Shown piece after piece: positions 59,687 to 64,000 of a DNA stretch of 64,000 bases; positions within the stretch are counted from its first letter, which is position 1; each line of letters starts with the position of its first letter. The position numbers were made by a program, and so were the translations under genes. The notes beneath the pieces were generated by a model, which was given only the letters and a program-made list of their open reading frames with translations, had not been told where the DNA came from and did no database searches. The DNA is from Rotaria sordida (taxonomy: Eukaryota > Rotifera > Eurotatoria > Philodinida > Philodinidae): positions 126,666 to 190,665 of the forward strand of contig CAJNOL010000025.1 in assembly GCA_905250125.1 (NCBI GenBank). The letters are read 5' to 3'.

Positions 59687-62054
59687 TTATTCTGATGAGA
59701 TTATCTTGTTCATTTGAAATGCATCTGTAACATACATTGAAATTTCATCTTCAATTGATCTCTATAAAGTAATTTTATATTTAATAGATAATAAATAAAA
59801 AATACTGTTTTTTTTATCTTACAAGTTCATCTCGTACACTTTCAACTTTATTTGTTAAACTATCAATTGTCTAATTAATGTAAAAAAAATCAAGTGAAAT
59901 GTTTTTAAAAATTTTTTTCTGTAAAACTTACTGGTTCATCACATGGCATCCAATGAGCAATTTGCTGTTTAAGAATTTCATATTCACATCGACTATTATC
60001 CACGTCCTTAAAAAAAAAAAGTTCCGCTAAAAATCCATTTTACATAAGGTATTTCAAAAGTCTTTTTCGCCTGGCTCTTCTAAAAGCTGGCATTTCATTC
60101 CAACCATTCTGATATAATGCTTAGATATATGTAGGATTATGTGCAAAATTTCAGACTTACGAGGAAACTTTTTCAGCTTTCTCTCTTCATATTTTAATGA
60201 TCTTTTGTCTACAGACACCACATAGTGTCCTTATAAAAACCGTAAAAAGATTTAGATTCATGTTCATATTTGACTAAGCTATTAAATTTTTAATGTCTAT
60301 TTTCTAGAGCTCTCACGTTTTCGGAAAACTCGTATTTTCGAATTTCGATCTGAAACATTGTGTATATAGAGAACTCAACTAGATTAGCTTCCATAAAAAA
60401 ATTCATAAGTTTTGAACAAAGGCTCTTGGAGATATGAAGCTTTCAAAAAATTCATGTTGAATATTAGAAATTCGATAGCTTACTGAAATCTCAATAGGAA
60501 TTCAAATCCTTTTAAAGTCTTTATTAGGACATTATGTAGTATCTATAGACAAAAAAATCCTTGGCATTGAAAGATGGCATCTGAAGAGGTTCGCTTGTTA
60601 GATGTCTCGAGATTTTTAAGGTATGTTTTTACATGACTAGTAAATTGGCTTAACTGATAGAGAAAGCTGTACCCATTTAGTATGAACATGAGAGAACTGA
60701 ACACCTTTCAGGTTGTATACCAGTCAATTTGTTTCATTAATTTCAGCAGATCACTTGTCAACATTGAAGATGTAATCTACGAAGATAGTTCTTCAACTGA
60801 TGTAATTGGAGAAACTTTTAATGCTATTCGAGTTACAATTGAATATACGAATAACTAGAGGATACTTTGAGCATTATGAGTATTTCAATTATATTTGTCC
60901 GTTTAAAGTTCTACAAAGTTTTGTGCTCGATGAGTGACATTGTCACTTTAGTCATGATTGAAAGCAGTTTCATATTCGACTGGGGATTGCCATTGACAAA
61001 ATAGATTTGGAGGAACTAATTTTCATCTTGTATTCTACATTATCATTAATAATAGATCATAGTTTTATCATAAGAACAAAAATATAATAGAGTAGTCGAA
61101 AATTGAACCATTACAAATCAATTCATGAATAATCAACGCTCATCGAAACAAGAGCTCAGACAAATGAAACATGCCAATTCTTTCTACGAAATTTAATCTT
61201 ACCAAGTCCAAACCATTCTGATACAGAAATAAAAGTCCGATCTTTAAGGTCTAAGTTAGAGGTGGAAACTGTCTGGATTTTTCATGACCAGTACGGGTAC
61301 CAGTCTGAGTTCTCACCATGAAAGTGAAAGATCACAGAAAGCCTGAAATATCAACGAATTTTTTAGCAGAGTACCATATAAAATCTCATCCAAATCTAAA
61401 CCTATATTACATTTTTTTTCCCTTCAAAACTGAAATATTACCTACATGAAAATTATAAGGGACATTACTTTGAAAAACAACATTAGAATTAACTGTCAAA
61501 TACTTGTCCTAAAGAGCTGGTGAAAAAACTTTTGAAGTGTCACTGGTATCTATTAAAATTACTTGCTGTAATTTTTCAATTTGTGTGTGAGTAACGGGTG
61601 GTTTAGTATTAATATCAAGTGCTTGTAATTTATTTTCAATGAATTTCATTTCAGCCATTGTCATCATACGTGTTGATTCATATTCATCAAATTTTTCATT
61701 TTGACAATTAATTATTTTTTGTTGTTTTCTAAAATAATATTAACAACAAAATGAAAACACAAAAGATTTCATTATCTTTTTTTTTTTAAATTTTATTTAC
61801 TCATGTAATATTTTGGCTAAATTTGTCATTTCAATATAATTTTGTTGTATTGTTGGTAAAATAATATCAAATGTATCTAAACGATTTTGTGTTATATAAT
61901 AAATATTTTGTAATTTACGTAATTTAGTTAAAAATATTTCTCCATTATCGATTTGTGATGAATCAATTTCAAGTAAGCGTCCAATATTATTAAGTAATTG
62001 AAGATTAGAAATTAATTGATCTTGATTAAATATTGATGAATCAGATACAGGCAT
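59687..62054 (-). CDS. Small coiled-coil protein, unrecognised
   Basis: Five exons (62054-61801, 61728-61563, 60006-59932, 59870-59823, 59761-59687), 618 nt, 205 aa. From MPVSDSSIFNQDQLISNLQL it is almost wholly helical, with heptad-like spacing of Leu/Ile in LTKLRKLQNIYYITQNRL, MKFIENKLQALD, VDNSRCEYEILKQQI and VESVRDELRSIEDEI. No TM helix, no enzyme motif. Size and make-up recall subunits of spindle complexes (for example augmin HAUS2 or kinetochore proteins), but no sequence motif proves that. Intron 2 (60007-61562) is 1,556 nt and repeat-bearing; the others are 60-75 nt. Its stop lies 119 bases before the ATG of the YTHDC2-like gene, same strand. Confidence 0.75.
60295..60480. repeat. Dispersed repeat in intron of the coiled-coil gene
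   Basis: Parallels 40880-41000: ATTTTCGAATTTCGATCTG followed by AAACATTGTG, and TTTTCGGAAAACTCG. The remaining intron (60500-61500) also looks repeat-derived, for example the string GTACGGGTACC at 61291 that resembles GGGTACGGGT at 58713. Confidence 0.45.
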
Positions 62055-62308
62055 CTAAAGATTAAAAGAGATGTCTTTTATTATTATTATTTATTTTAAA
62101 TTGCGAAAAAGACAATAAAAAACGATTGCCGTGTTTTTAAAAATTTCATTAAATATAAATAGATAACGACATAACGACGAAAAAGAACAAAACAAATTCA
62201 CAAGATAATATTTTATATATAATAAGAGATTCCAGATTAAAAAAGAAAGAAAAAACGAAGAATTGCATCTGAACGATAGCGCTTCGTAATAGAAGTTTTG
62301 AAGAACAT
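62055..62308. other. Short spacer
   Basis: About 250 AT-rich bases between the coiled-coil gene and the stop of the BTB gene. Nothing recognised. Confidence 0.3.
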
Positions 62309-64000
62309 TTATGTATATGTTCCATTAGCCAAAAATCGTAACACATCAACAAGAAGATATGGTCTAAAAAGAAAAAGCAATAAATAAGTATATAAAAATA
62401 TATTATTCAGTCGAAGTTGCTCAGATCGTTTCTAGTATCTATAAATTTCCTAGATCGATCATAAAACAGGCATAGTACATCATGAAGATATGGACAAAGA
62501 GAAAATTTATTTTCGATACTTTATAGGGATAACTATTAAAGTTAGTTGTAAACTAAACTTGATACAAGATAGCCTATTAGAGATCTACGGGACTGTTTTG
62601 CGCTCTCTAGTACACGCCTAAGCAATGCTACGCCATCTCATAGGTCGAGACGGGCTCCAAGAATACCAAGGAAATGAGTTCTTGCTTTCGAAGCATTCTT
62701 ATCAAACAACAAAAAAATGATAGAGACGTACGAAGCGCGTCAGCATAAGTAAGAGTACAGGATAATCTCACGGATCTCTGTAGGTCACCATTCAAATTAT
62801 AAGCATAATAGTGTTCAGTACTATAGATCTTAGAAGAAAGAAATGTTTCCATGTTTCATGCCGTTATCAATCGGATGTCTATAATTGGTTGAAAGGTCTC
62901 AAAAAATATAATTGCAGAGCTGGGCAAATACAGACTTTCTCGAGTACAAACACGTAAGAGTGAGTTCCCTAAAATCTCACTAGAGAGAATTTAATTAGTA
63001 GTTTTAAAGGTGCCGTATCAATTTAGAGATTGAGACACTGTAAAAAGGGTGGGTGTGAGCCTTCTCTTCATTGACAACCACGTTCTAATTGATCCGTAAT
63101 ATTACAACAGCGAATTTATTTTATTCAATAAAAATGAATTAGGTATATGAAAGGAAAAAAGAATTATATAATATACAGACCTGAATCGATTACTAGTTAC
63201 GTACTATGTCACTACTGAAAGAGAATAACAAAAAAAAAGTGTCCCTGTTGTTATAACATGATGTGATGTCTATGTATTTATCTGGATGGATATATATATG
63301 TATAGAACAAAAGTTCATTTTTATCAAGCATCATTTTGATATAATACACACTAATCTAGGATTTCAAGTACTTTGTTCAGCTCTGAATCATCGGAAATTC
63401 TCTCAACATTTGAATATCATTAAATGTTCATACATAATTTTCTAGTCAATTTTCCCGATGTGCGATTCATTTTAATTCCGTCACTATTGTCTATAAGGAT
63501 CAACGCTTTCTACGCGTTATTATGCTTATTATATGTACAAAACAAAAAAAAAACAAGAATCCAACTTACTGTGTTCGTTCTAATTGCTTCCATTGTTCTG
63601 TTGCAAACACTTCTTTACTATATGTTTTAATAAAAACAAGTAAATTATCTTTGAGCAATTTTGAATTATAAATATTTGCTCTAATAAGCATTTCAGCTGC
63701 TGTTTCAAATGTAAATGTATTAATTAATGATTGTATGCATAATATTTTTAAAGTTTCAATAGCATATTTATCAGCTGCATATAAAAGATCTAATGCATTT
63801 ATATCTAAATGTTTTATTTCATTATAATAAATAAAACGAAGCATTTCTTCACATATATCATCTGATATATCATTGATTTCAATAATATTTGAACGTGTTT
63901 CAATCATATCAGATAAAAACATGCGTTCAAATACTTCACTTGATATTGAAAGTATGCAACGATGAACATGAAATTCTTTTGTACCAACTTTTATTTTAAT
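62309..64000 (-). CDS. SPOP-like BTB/POZ protein, 5' part outside the window
   Basis: Exons: beyond 64000 to 63570, and 62363-62309. The visible part begins KIKVGTKEFHVHRCILSISS and continues SEVFERMFLSDMIE, EINDISDDICEEMLRFIYY, LDINALDLLYAADKYAIETL and AEMLIRANIYNSKLLKDNLL, the BTB and BACK-like end of SPOP/TDPOZ proteins, which are substrate adaptors for Cullin-3 ubiquitin ligases. The last exon (PYLLVDVLRFLANGTYT) replaces a stop that would otherwise follow ERTQ; the donor CACA/GTAAGT and acceptor TTTTTAG fit in phase. A MATH domain would be expected upstream, outside the window. The last intron (62364-63569, 1,206 nt) is long, with unassigned sequence of higher GC around 62570-62880. Confidence 0.85.

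Noticed and set aside
62628-62852. 74-codon minus-strand frame in the BTB gene intron
   Set aside because: No family resemblance; the intron's flanking exons join in phase without it.
1-64000. CRISPR arrays, tRNA or rRNA genes, telomeric repeats
   Set aside because: No regularly spaced identical repeats, no cloverleaf with A/B boxes noticed, and no telomere-like tract; isolated GTGTGGG strings near 36890 are too short.

Overview
The window looks like nuclear DNA of a small invertebrate, most probably a bdelloid rotifer. This is inferred from AT-rich sequence, animal-type genes cut by many 45-100 nt GT..AG introns, animal orthologues (GCLM, MAN1B1, PKA-RII, SLC27A, an Arkadia-type RING ligase), a decayed non-LTR retrotransposon, many short non-autonomous elements and one fungal-looking reductase. 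No bacterial operons, CRISPR arrays, rRNA or tRNA genes were seen. Exon models were joined by hand from splice sites. Ten of the multi-exon models add up to whole codons, which supports them.

Layout. 1-2.0 kb: a decayed ~70-bp tandem array next to a 3'-truncated fatty-acid transport protein gene (minus). 2.7-5.3 kb: RING-H2 ubiquitin ligase with low-complexity tracts and an assembly gap (minus). 6.8-11.2 kb: mitochondrial EF-G1, 23 exons (minus). 11.5-14.9 kb: dead LINE-type retrotransposon (minus). 15.3-16.5 kb: SLC35G-like transporter (minus). 16.6-19 kb: two long foldback elements. 22-23 kb: aldo-keto reductase (plus). 25.2-28.5 kb: ER alpha-mannosidase I (plus). 28.8-30.5 kb: glutamate-cysteine ligase modifier subunit (plus). 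30.5-36.2 kb: gene-poor. 36.2-38.9 kb: PKA type II regulatory subunit (plus). 39.4-44.3 kb: a tandem family of unrecognised Cys-rich two-TM proteins, one pseudogene and two intact 214-aa paralogues. 44.8-47.1 kb: four-finger ZC2HC protein (minus). 50.0-50.6 kb: Gln/His-rich single-exon ORF (plus). 50.9-59.6 kb: large YTHDC2/Bgcn-like protein with eroded helicase motifs (minus). 59.7-62.1 kb: small coiled-coil protein (minus). 62.3-64 kb: BTB protein cut by the window edge (minus).

The genes are mostly unrelated housekeeping and signalling functions and do not form a pathway. MAN1B1 is an ER glycan-processing enzyme, GCLM serves glutathione synthesis, and PKA-R serves cAMP signalling. The most notable items are (1) the YTHDC2/Bgcn-like gene, whose motifs II, III, V and VI are altered in a lineage reputed to lack ordinary meiosis; (2) the unrecognised tandem Cys-rich membrane family; (3) a fungal-type aldo-keto reductase; and (4) several families of palindromic non-autonomous elements that lie mainly inside introns and explain nearly all long introns here.
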